Below are positions 7,380 through 13,556 of a stretch of 19,815 bases of DNA, one piece after another. The position numbers were made by a program, and so were the translations under genes. Under the pieces are notes generated by a model, which did no database searches, was not told where the DNA came from, and saw only the letters and a list, made by a program, of their open reading frames with translations. The DNA comes from an uncultured Candidatus Saccharibacteria bacterium (GTDB lineage Bacteria; Patescibacteriota; Saccharimonadia; Saccharimonadales; Saccharimonadaceae), in assembly GCA_949070545.1 (NCBI GenBank), contig CARTQV010000008.1:1-19815 (forward strand). Reading direction: 5' to 3'. Position 1 is the first letter of the stretch. The number at the start of each line of letters is the position of its first letter.

Positions 7380-7408
7380 TTGACAATTGTGATTATCTGT
7401 GCTACAAT
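7380..7408 (+). promoter_or_regulatory. Strong promoter of the TCTGTGC family (orphan 334-aa gene)
   Basis: TTGACA (7380-7385), 17-nt spacer ending in TCTGTGC, TACAAT (7403-7408). The TGC directly before the hexamer is an extended -10. Transcription should begin near 7415, 309 nt before the gene. Confidence 0.85.
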
Positions 7409-7414
7409 GGACAC

Positions 7415-7723
7415 ATAAGCTTGATAGAGCTTAGGATATAAAGTCAGCCCCAAGAAGTAATTTTACCTAAGGAGCTGTACCCAGATCGGTTATAAAGTTA
7501 TAACCCCATTCCGTTTTACGGAATGGCTAGGAGCCTAAAAGCTTAAGAACATTTAGAATTAGTCTACACCAGTTTTAGCCAACTTCAGATTAATGTTGTC
7601 AGCCCAAATTGCGTATCCAAACGGTTTATTGGAGTTCAAAACTTGAACTTCGCTAAACCGTTTGGACGAATTGTCCTCTCGGAAATATAAGCCGGCGGGC
7701 AAGAAACGCAAGGAGGTAGCAAA
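7415..7723 (+). other. Long structured 5' leader of the 334-aa gene
   Basis: The leader contains several strong hairpins. AAGCT/AGCTT is at the 5' end, and GTTATAA-AG-TTATAAC is at 7489-7504. CCATTCCGT-TTT-ACGGAATGG is at 7506-7526. A large stem pairs CCAAACGGTTTA (7617-7628) with TAAACCGTTTGG (7654-7665), with an inner GTTCAA/TTGAAC stem. A perfect AAGGAGGT ribosome binding site lies just before the ATG at 7724. No known riboswitch class was recognised. The size and structure suggest control by RNA folding or processing. Confidence 0.6.
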
Positions 7724-8728
7724 ATGGCTACATTAAAAATTAAAATTGAAGGTAACAGAATTGTGAGTAGTAACGGAGTATACTTTAAGGGGATCTCCGA
7801 GGACGGTCTACACGCAGCCGGCAACGGCTGGGAAGTAACCATTCGTCCAACATCCGGAAAGCGCCCCGGCAGAATAATCGCTCATTGCGAGCGTCAGTAT
7901 TCTGACGGACCGGCAGTTTGTCATCGTGAGTTTCGGCTCGAAGATGGCCTGCTTGGTTTGGCCGGCGGAAACGTGTACAGCAGGTATGCGTATTTCCGTA
8001 AAGCAAGCTTCCAGAAGTTCTTGGATGAGTTCGGTATAACGGCGGTGAAGCGCGAGGACCCGAACCAGACGTTCACTGGCTTCAGTGCTTACTCTGGTTG
8101 GGGTACAGCTACACAGGACGTCGAGACTGACGGCGAGTTGGTGCAGTCCTATGAGGACGCACCTGGCTCTAGGGAACGTTTTGAATCTCCCGGCGGGAAT
8201 CCTAACCTCTATGAGGGCAGGGAAACCCACACGGTGACCGGGGCAACCTGGGCAATCGTGGAAAGGAAGGAGGATTATCGGGATAACCATAATCACTCTA
8301 GAATCCTTTACACTACAGTCAAGGACGTGACCAGCCTTGGTCCGGAGCTTCGTGAGCGCAAGGCTCGTGAACAGAGGATCGAGCGCGCCAGAGAAGCGCT
8401 CGGCTGGAGTGGCAAGCATTTCAAAACAGCATCAGAAATGAGGGCTGCGGTAGAGGCGCTTGCTGGGAAATTCCCGCTCACATCAGTCGAGAAGCCGGGC
8501 CGCGCCATCCGTCATGCCGGTGTATGGAACCGGTATCACTACGGCGATAGCGACGCTGAGTTTACACTGACCTATCCCGTAGAAGGAATAGAAGGCCAGG
8601 AGTTTGATAGCCTTGACCAAATCGTGAAGAAATCCGATTGGGTTAATGTTGGTTATCACGCTTGCGTTGTCAGCGGTGCGATTCATTTGTATGCTGGGCA
8701 TTGCCTTATTGGAGAAGTGCAGCTGTAG
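7724..8728 (+). CDS. Hypothetical protein, 334 aa, family not recognised
   Basis: The product opens with a short basic beta-rich segment (MATLKIKIEGNRIVSSNG) and has no signal peptide or membrane segment, so it should be a soluble cytoplasmic protein. The first 120 residues look like alternating strands with aromatic and Gly residues, including HCERQYSDGPAVCHREF with two Cys and two His that could bind metal. A charged helical segment follows around 210-240 (ELRERKAREQRIERAREALGW), then a small helix and a C-terminal beta-rich part (about 260-334) with NVGYHACVVSG and IHLYAGHCLIGEV. The start is fixed by a perfect AAGGAGGT. It is transcribed alone from a strong promoter with a 309-nt structured leader. 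Its codons are richer in CGG, GGC and GAG than those of the polysaccharide genes, which could reflect high expression or transfer. No function is proposed. Confidence 0.85.
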   Translation: MATLKIKIEGNRIVSSNGVYFKGISEDGLHAAGNGWEVTIRPTSGKRPGRIIAHCERQYSDGPAVCHREFRLEDGLLGLAGGNVYSRYAYFRKASFQKFLDEFGITAVKREDPNQTFTGFSAYSGWGTATQDVETDGELVQSYEDAPGSRERFESPGGNPNLYEGRETHTVTGATWAIVERKEDYRDNHNHSRILYTTVKDVTSLGPELRERKAREQRIERAREALGWSGKHFKTASEMRAAVEALAGKFPLTSVEKPGRAIRHAGVWNRYHYGDSDAEFTLTYPVEGIEGQEFDSLDQIVKKSDWVNVGYHACVVSGAIHLYAGHCLIGEVQL

Positions 8729-8743
8729 GTAGACTAGTTATAT

Positions 8744-8815
8744 AAACCCGAGGCGCACTCATATGTGCAGGATAGATGCTCATTTGCATCAATCTTAGTC
8801 CTCGGGTTTTTCTCT
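8744..8815 (+). terminator. Branched terminator-like structure after the 334-aa gene, possibly shared with nusA
   Basis: AAACCCGAGG (8744-8753) pairs with CCTCGGGTTT (8800-8809), followed by T-rich DNA. Inside are two further hairpins, GCAC-TCATAT-GTGC (8755-8768) and GATGC-TCATTT-GCATC (8775-8790), so the whole can fold as a three-way junction. The outer stem could also serve the convergent nusA gene. Confidence 0.7.
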
Positions 8816-8823
8816 TTTTTACT

Positions 8824-9966
8824 CTACTCTGACCTTGTATCTTCTACCGGCTCTTCCTCATCCGTCTCACTGAGCGCATTGAGCAAAGAATCTTCAGCGT
8901 TTTTGCGCTTCTTTTTTTCTGGGGCCTTGGCTAGTTCAATATCAATGTCATATCCCGTCAACTTCGACGCCAAGCGCACATTCTGACCTTGTCTTCCGAT
9001 TGCAATTGACTGCTGGTCTTCCGTGACGTAAACTTTCGCTTTCTTGCCATCAATTTCTACTTTCATTACTTCTGCTGGACTCAGCGCCTCGCGGATAAAC
9101 TCGGATGGGTTATCGCTCCAGTTGATGATATCAATTTTTTCGCGGTCACCAATTTCGTTCATAATTGCTTGCACGCGCATCCCTCGCCCACCGACGAATG
9201 TTCCAACCGGATCTACCCCTGGCACCGTCGACATCACGGCAATTTTCGTTCGGCGTCCTGCTTCACGCGCAATTGCCCGAATTTCTACTGAACCATTTTC
9301 GAGCTCTGGCACTTCTTGACGGAAAAGGTACTCAATAAATTCTGCATTTCCACGCGAGAGGATGAGTTGCGCCTTTGCATCGTCATGTTCTACGCCTTTG
9401 ATATAGACCTTAATACGTTCACCAACCGTATAATATTCACCATCAATTTGTTCGCTTTTTGGCATAATACCTGGTGCTTTCCCGAGGTCAATCCGCACCA
9501 CACGTGGCTCGACTCGCGAAATCATTCCGGTCATCACTGTTCCAATTTTGTCTTCGAATTCTGACAAAACCGCGTCGCGCTCTGCTTCGCGCAAGCGCTG
9601 CACGACGACTTGTTTTGCGGTCATTGCTGCTACTCGCCCGAAATCTTTCACCTCTTCGCTTTCTTCGATTACGTCGCCAATTTTGGCGTCTTTTTTCACT
9701 TTCTTCGCCTCTGCGAGCGGAATTTCTGTCGCTGGGTTATACGCTACATCATCTTCGATTACTTCGCGCCCGATAAATACTGTTGCTTTACCAGTTTTTG
9801 TGTCGAGCAAAGCCCGTACATTCATATCACGATCGCCGTTGTCTCTGCGCCAAGCCGCTGCAATTGCCATCTGTACGACATCCAACACTGTCTCTTCTGG
9901 CAGACCTTTTTCATCCGCGATTACTTGTACCATTGCACTCAGCTGTTTGAGGTCTAAGTTTTCCAT
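8824..9966 (-). CDS. nusA: Transcription termination/antitermination factor NusA
   Basis: 380 aa from the ATG at 9966, which is preceded by GAAAGGAG 4 nt upstream. The frame stays open further 5' to a GTG at 10038, but that codon overlaps the promoter and is rejected. Domains in order: NusA N-terminal RNA-polymerase-binding domain (about 1-125), S1 domain (about 130-200, GTVMTGMISRVEPRVVRIDL), KH1 and KH2 (about 205-345). The latter include PVGTFVGGRGMRVQAI and the second KH loop IAIGRQGQNVRLA. The C-terminus is a short charged tail (KKKRKNAEDSLL then acidic residues), with no acidic repeats of the E. coli type. It binds RNA polymerase and modulates pausing, termination and antitermination. 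It is monocistronic here, whereas many bacteria have it in a rimP-nusA-infB cluster. Confidence 0.95.
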   Translation of the reverse strand: MENLDLKQLSAMVQVIADEKGLPEETVLDVVQMAIAAAWRRDNGDRDMNVRALLDTKTGKATVFIGREVIEDDVAYNPATEIPLAEAKKVKKDAKIGDVIEESEEVKDFGRVAAMTAKQVVVQRLREAERDAVLSEFEDKIGTVMTGMISRVEPRVVRIDLGKAPGIMPKSEQIDGEYYTVGERIKVYIKGVEHDDAKAQLILSRGNAEFIEYLFRQEVPELENGSVEIRAIAREAGRRTKIAVMSTVPGVDPVGTFVGGRGMRVQAIMNEIGDREKIDIINWSDNPSEFIREALSPAEVMKVEIDGKKAKVYVTEDQQSIAIGRQGQNVRLASKLTGYDIDIELAKAPEKKKRKNAEDSLLNALSETDEEEPVEDTRSE

Positions 9967-9982
9967 TTTTCTCCTTTCAACT

Positions 9983-10006
9983 AAAAACCGCCCCTCTTCG
10001 GGTCGG
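9983..10006 (-). terminator. Attenuator-like hairpin in the nusA leader
   Basis: Read on the minus strand, CCGACCC (10006-10000), loop GAAGA, GGGGCGG (9994-9988), then TTTTT (9987-9983). The stem has six Watson-Crick pairs and one A-G mismatch. It lies between the predicted start site near 10020 and the ribosome binding site, so it could terminate transcription prematurely. Feedback by NusA itself is an attractive inference. Confidence 0.6.
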
Positions 10007-10026
10007 TCAATATCTGTAATATTCTC

Positions 10027-10054
10027 ATTATAACGCACTCGTAGCAGAAGTCAA
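10027..10054 (-). promoter_or_regulatory. nusA promoter
   Basis: On the minus strand TTGACT (10054-10049), 16-nt spacer, TATAAT (10032-10027). The start is predicted near 10020. Its -35 lies only 3 bp from the -35 of the divergent NUDIX promoter (10058-10063). Confidence 0.8.
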
Positions 10055-10057
10055 CCA

Positions 10058-10086
10058 TTGACAAAAAAGATAATCTGTGCTACAAT
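10058..10086 (+). promoter_or_regulatory. Promoter of the TCTGTGC family (NUDIX gene)
   Basis: TTGACA (10058-10063), 17-nt spacer ending TCTGTGC, TACAAT (10081-10086). The start is predicted near 10093. Confidence 0.85.
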
Positions 10087-10092
10087 GATAAT

Positions 10093-10221
10093 AAGCCTCG
10101 AACAGAGGCAAGATTTTGACGACAGTTTCCCAAAGTATAGGGAAACATTAATTCAAACGCACCTTTCCAATGTGAAGATGATTAGAGGTGCGTTGCCAAT
10201 CTATTAGAGGGGGAATTAATT
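10093..10221 (+). other. Structured 5' leader of the NUDIX gene
   Basis: Three successive hairpins are present. GCCTC-GAACA-GAGGC is at 10095-10109, directly at the predicted 5' end. GTTTCCC/GGGAAAC is at 10125-10146. AACGCACCT (10156-10164) pairs with AGGTGCGTT (10186-10194). The ribosome binding site AGAGGGGG follows. No known regulatory RNA class was recognised. Confidence 0.6.
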
Positions 10222-11181
10222 ATGAAAGAACAACAAACTATGGGCTTTGGCCTTCCATCTTGTCGAGTAGGGCTTCTACTCACAGACAACACAGGTGGAT
10301 TTTTTCTGGTCAAGCGCGTGAACGACAACAAATGGAGCTTGCCTTGGGCATATCTCAGAAAGGATGAGGACATTGAGCAAGCTGCTGAACGTGCCGGTAT
10401 GGAACAGACCTACTACGATTACGACATGAACGGCGCTCGTTATGTCGATTTGCAGCATATGTCTGATGCTTTGCGGCCGAGTGTTTTAGTAATTTATGGC
10501 GCCGAGCATCCTCATGATATCAGTGCTACCGATATGCCGGACCCCGAGATTATCTCGGCAACGAGCTGGTTTGATCGTGCAGGGATTGCGAAATTGAGTT
10601 CTGATGACCTGTTGCACGACGCAGAGGCTATTCTCGGCGCCATCGATAACCTCGACAAGAATGTTACCATGAACATCGGTGATGTTCAGAAATGGGGTCT
10701 ACCTTGGTTTCGGGCTGGTGCTCTCGTCTATAATGGCGAGAGAAAGATTCTGATGATGCACGAGGCGCGGGTCAAGGTGAAGAAGATTAAGGACCCTGTA
10801 CTCAAGCAAAAGTTGCTCGATGAAGGACATTCACCTAGTGACTGGGTCGATGGTGACGGCGGCTGGAACTTCCCTGCTGGCCGGCTGAAAGTCGGTGAAG
10901 GGTTCAAAGAGGGTATAATACGCGAGATAAAAGAAGAAAGCGGCTGGAATGTCGAGATCGAGGGCGATTTGTACATCAAACAGAGCAAAGAACCCGGTAA
11001 CGAACATGTCATGCCGGTTTATCTTGCCTCGGCTTTTTCTGGACCAGAACAATTCCAAACGTGGGAAACCTCGGAAATCGGCTGGTTCACACCGGAAGAA
11101 ATTCGAGAAATGAACGATTCTGGTGCATTGCGTAGTCCTGGCTTCATCATGAAATCTCTCGAACTTTTCGAGAAGCTGTAG
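10222..11181 (+). CDS. Two-domain NUDIX hydrolase, N-terminal domain degenerate
   Basis: 319 aa. The C-terminal half (about 160-319) is a complete NUDIX domain with a perfect box G-x5-E-x7-R-E-x2-E-E-x-G-W: Gly220, Glu226, Arg234-Glu235, Glu238-Glu239, Gly241-Trp242. Such enzymes hydrolyse nucleoside diphosphates linked to another group, using Mg2+ held by the glutamates. The N-terminal half (about 8-140) keeps the fold-like pattern (VGLLLTDNTGGFFLVKRVNDNKWSLPWAYL), but at the box position has RKDEDIEQAAERAGMEQTY, lacking the REx2EE core. It is therefore probably catalytically dead and may bind ligand or form a dimer. Substrate unknown; roles range from damaged-nucleotide clean-up to NAD or cap-like metabolism. 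Transcribed alone from a TCTGTGC-type promoter with a structured leader. Confidence 0.88.
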   Translation: MKEQQTMGFGLPSCRVGLLLTDNTGGFFLVKRVNDNKWSLPWAYLRKDEDIEQAAERAGMEQTYYDYDMNGARYVDLQHMSDALRPSVLVIYGAEHPHDISATDMPDPEIISATSWFDRAGIAKLSSDDLLHDAEAILGAIDNLDKNVTMNIGDVQKWGLPWFRAGALVYNGERKILMMHEARVKVKKIKDPVLKQKLLDEGHSPSDWVDGDGGWNFPAGRLKVGEGFKEGIIREIKEESGWNVEIEGDLYIKQSKEPGNEHVMPVYLASAFSGPEQFQTWETSEIGWFTPEEIREMNDSGALRSPGFIMKSLELFEKL

Positions 11182-11199
11182 AATAGCACTCAATCATCG

Positions 11200-11245
11200 C
11201 CGCATTCGAATGCGGGCTAATCTGTTAGATTAGCCCGCAATTTTT
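11200..11245 (+). terminator. Terminator of the NUDIX gene, with an overlapping competing hairpin
   Basis: GCGGGCTAATC (11212-11222), loop, GATTAGCCCGC (11228-11238), then AATTTTT. A 16-bp palindrome CCGCATTCGAATGCGG (11200-11215) overlaps the first arm by 4 nt, so the two hairpins are mutually exclusive over those bases. Confidence 0.85.
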
Positions 11246-11301
11246 ATTGGGGCATCCGATATCGCTTTTGTTCGAAAGACAGGAGTTATGACTACTTATA
11301 A

Positions 11302-11339
11302 TTAGCACTCTTGACACGCGAGTGCTAATTTGCTACAAT
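11302..11339 (+). promoter_or_regulatory. CIRCE operator 1 and dnaK promoter 1
   Basis: A perfect CIRCE, TTAGCACTC-N9-GAGTGCTAA (11302-11328), is the binding site of the HrcA repressor. The -35 TTGACA (11311-11316) occupies the CIRCE spacer; after 17 nt comes TACAAT (11334-11339). HrcA binding would block this promoter directly, giving heat-shock control. Confidence 0.93.
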
Positions 11340-11346
11340 CAGGGTA

Positions 11347-11384
11347 TTAGCACTCTTGACAATAGACTGCTAAAGATATAAACT
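11347..11384 (+). promoter_or_regulatory. CIRCE operator 2 and probable dnaK promoter 2
   Basis: TTAGCACTC-N9-GACTGCTAA (11347-11373) has one mismatch to CIRCE. TTGACA (11356-11361) again sits in the spacer, and 17 nt later TAAACT (11379-11384) is a weaker -10. The two modules are 45 bp apart and look like a tandem duplication. Confidence 0.8.
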
Positions 11385-11413
11385 AAAATTAGTAAATCAT
11401 GTTGTTTAAAATA

Positions 11414-11549
11414 TAGTTATTGGCGTTTGGGCTATTGTACTTTTTTAGAGGATACGGAGCTACGGTGAGTACGAGCGCCAGACACCCGCGACGGCGGGCT
11501 GGCTGGACGCGCCTCTAAAAAAGAATGATAGCCTAAACGTCCCTAGCTA
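11414..11549 (+). repeat. Hairpin element copy B in the dnaK leader: 38-nt arms around a 60-nt conserved core
   Basis: Arms 11414-11451 and 11512-11549 are reverse complements over 38 positions with eight substitutions. Five of these give G-U or U-G pairs in plus-strand RNA and three are true mismatches. The core 11452-11511 is the same length as copy A (60 nt) and shares 41 positions, including TACG, GCGC, CCCGCGACGGCGGGC and GACGCG. The stem beside the central hairpin differs in sequence from copy A yet still pairs (CAGACA with TGGCTG, one mismatch). The element sits between the two CIRCE promoters and the dnaK ribosome binding site, and would form a very stable hairpin in the mRNA leader. 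Confidence 0.85.
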
Positions 11550-11571
11550 TAGATTAAAGAAAGGAAATATT

Positions 11572-13473
11572 ATGGGAAAAATTATCGGTATTGACCTCGG
11601 TACAACCAACTCTGCCTTCGCCTATATGGTAGCAGGTAAACCTGAAGTCATCACAAACAGTGAAGGGGACCGCACTACTCCTAGCGTAGTTGCTGTTACG
11701 AAAAAAGGTGATCGTCTCGTCGGAAAAGTAGCTCAACGCCAACGCGTGACGAATCCAAAAAATACCATTTATGGTATCAAGCGCCTTATCGGTCGCAAGT
11801 TCGAAGACAAGGAAGTCCAGCGTGACCTTGACATTATGCCTTATAAGATCGTGAAAAAAGGTAACGCCGTTGCGGTCGAAATGGACGGTAAAGAATACAC
11901 CCCAGAAGAGATTTCTGCGATGGTGCTCTCGAAGATTAAAGCTGATGCGGAAGCTTTCCTCGGTGAAAAAGTCACTGAAGCGATTATTACCGTTCCGGCC
12001 TACTTCGACGACTCTCAACGCCAAGCCACAAAAGATGCTGGCAAAATCGCTGGTCTCGAAGTGAAGCGTATCATCAATGAGCCAACCGCTGCCGCACTCG
12101 CTTACGGTCTCGAAAGTAAAAAGGACGAAAAAATTGCCGTGTTCGACCTCGGTGGTGGCACCTTTGATGTCTCAATTCTCGAGCTTGGTGATGGCGTTTT
12201 TGAAGTGATGTCGACAAACGGTGATACTCATCTCGGTGGTGAAGATTTCGATAACATTTTGGTTAATTTCTTGCTCGATGAGTTCAAAAAGGAGTCCGGT
12301 ATTGACATCAAAGACGACGCTGCTGCGATGCAACGCGTGAAGGATGAAGCCGAAAAAGCAAAGAAAGAACTTTCTAGCGCGAAGGAAGTCGAAATCAACT
12401 TGCCATTCTTGACTGCAGACGCTGATGGTCCGAAACATTTCGAATATACTTTGACTCGTGCAAAACTTGAGGAATTAGTGAAGCCTCTGCTTGAGCGTCT
12501 CGCTGGCCCCGTCGAAAAGGCCTTGAAAGACGCCAAGCTCAGCGCAAAAGACATCAATGAAGTCGTCATGGTTGGTGGTATGACCCGTATGCCAGCCGTC
12601 GTCGAGGAAGTGAAAAAGATCTTCGGAAAAGACCCAATGCAGGGCGTGAATCCTGATGAAGTCGTTGCGGTTGGTGCCGCAATCCAAGGTGGTGTTCTCC
12701 AGGGCGACGTGAAAGACGTACTTTTGCTTGATGTGACCCCACTTTCTCTTGGTATTGAGACGATGGGTGGCGTTTCGACGAAGTTGATCGAACGCAACAC
12801 GACCATCCCAACCTCGAAGTCCGAAGTCTTTTCGACCGCCGCTGACAACCAGCCTCAAGTCGAGATTCACGTTCTTCAAGGTGAGCGTGAAATGGCTGCC
12901 GACAACAAATCTCTTGGTCGTTTCATTCTCGATGGTATTGCCCCAGCTCCGCGTGGCGTGCCTCAGATTGAAGTAACGTTCAACATCGACGCCAATGGTA
13001 TATTGAACGTTACCGCGAAGGACAAAGGCACCGGAAAAGAACAATCAATCACAATTCAAAACTCTGGCAATATGTCAAAAGAAGACATCGAAAAAGCTCA
13101 GAAAGAGGCCGAAGCACACGCCGATGAAGACAAAAAGAAGCGTGAGGCAATCGAAGCAAAGAACTTACTCGAAAACAAGGTCTATCAGGCCGAAAAAATG
13201 CCCGACGAATTCAAAGACAAGATTTCCGAAGACGACGCAAAAACTATCAAAGACGCTGTCGAGGAAGCGAAGAAAACTTTGAACAATGCAGACGCCGATA
13301 AGGAAGCATATGAATCTGCCGCGAAAGCTCTCGACGATACGATTATGCCAATCGGAGCGAAGCTTTATCGGGCAAAATCCGACGAGAAACCCGCAGACGC
13401 CGACAGTAGTTCAGACGCGAGTGGCGACAGCTCCGACGAAGCCGTCGAAGGCGAAGTCGTTGATAAAGAGTAA
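11572..13473 (+). CDS. dnaK: Chaperone protein DnaK (Hsp70)
   Basis: 633 aa, full family length. The N-terminal ATPase domain (1 to about 365) shows the phosphate-binding signature IGIDLGTTNSAFA, then PAYFDDSQRQATKDAGKIAG, FDLGGGTFDVSIL and VVMVGGMTRMPAV. The interdomain linker is DVLLLDVTPLSLG (about residues 385-397). The substrate-binding beta domain and helical lid follow, with an acidic, Ser-rich, disordered tail ending EAVEGEVVDKE. DnaK binds exposed hydrophobic peptides in ATP-driven cycles with DnaJ and GrpE. The ATG at 11572 has AAAGGAAA upstream. Two CIRCE elements and a large hairpin element precede it. grpE, hrcA and dnaJ are not adjacent; a dnaJ with its own CIRCE lies about 4 kb downstream. 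Confidence 0.98.
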   Translation: MGKIIGIDLGTTNSAFAYMVAGKPEVITNSEGDRTTPSVVAVTKKGDRLVGKVAQRQRVTNPKNTIYGIKRLIGRKFEDKEVQRDLDIMPYKIVKKGNAVAVEMDGKEYTPEEISAMVLSKIKADAEAFLGEKVTEAIITVPAYFDDSQRQATKDAGKIAGLEVKRIINEPTAAALAYGLESKKDEKIAVFDLGGGTFDVSILELGDGVFEVMSTNGDTHLGGEDFDNILVNFLLDEFKKESGIDIKDDAAAMQRVKDEAEKAKKELSSAKEVEINLPFLTADADGPKHFEYTLTRAKLEELVKPLLERLAGPVEKALKDAKLSAKDINEVVMVGGMTRMPAVVEEVKKIFGKDPMQGVNPDEVVAVGAAIQGGVLQGDVKDVLLLDVTPLSLGIETMGGVSTKLIERNTTIPTSKSEVFSTAADNQPQVEIHVLQGEREMAADNKSLGRFILDGIAPAPRGVPQIEVTFNIDANGILNVTAKDKGTGKEQSITIQNSGNMSKEDIEKAQKEAEAHADEDKKKREAIEAKNLLENKVYQAEKMPDEFKDKISEDDAKTIKDAVEEAKKTLNNADADKEAYESAAKALDDTIMPIGAKLYRAKSDEKPADADSSSDASGDSSDEAVEGEVVDKE

Positions 13474-13485
13474 CTTCTAGCCCGA

Positions 13486-13519
13486 CACAAAAATACCCCA
13501 TCGTGGGGGTATTTTTGTG
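13486..13519. terminator. Bidirectional terminator between dnaK and the convergent gene
   Basis: CACAAAAATACCCC (13486-13499) pairs perfectly over 14 bp with GGGGTATTTTTGTG (13506-13519). T or A runs on both sides let it work in both directions. Confidence 0.88.
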
Positions 13520-13556
13520 CGTACAAGCTAAAACATAACATTATAAATCTATCGCA

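Noticed and set aside
7415..7723. Known riboswitch in the long leader
   Set aside because: Hairpins are clear but no conserved ligand-binding core of a familiar class was recognised; left as an unclassified structured leader.
9967..10038. N-terminal extension of NusA to a GTG at 10038
   Set aside because: The extension overlaps the nusA promoter and leader hairpin; the ATG at 9966 has a strong GAAAGGAG and matches the normal NusA N-terminus.
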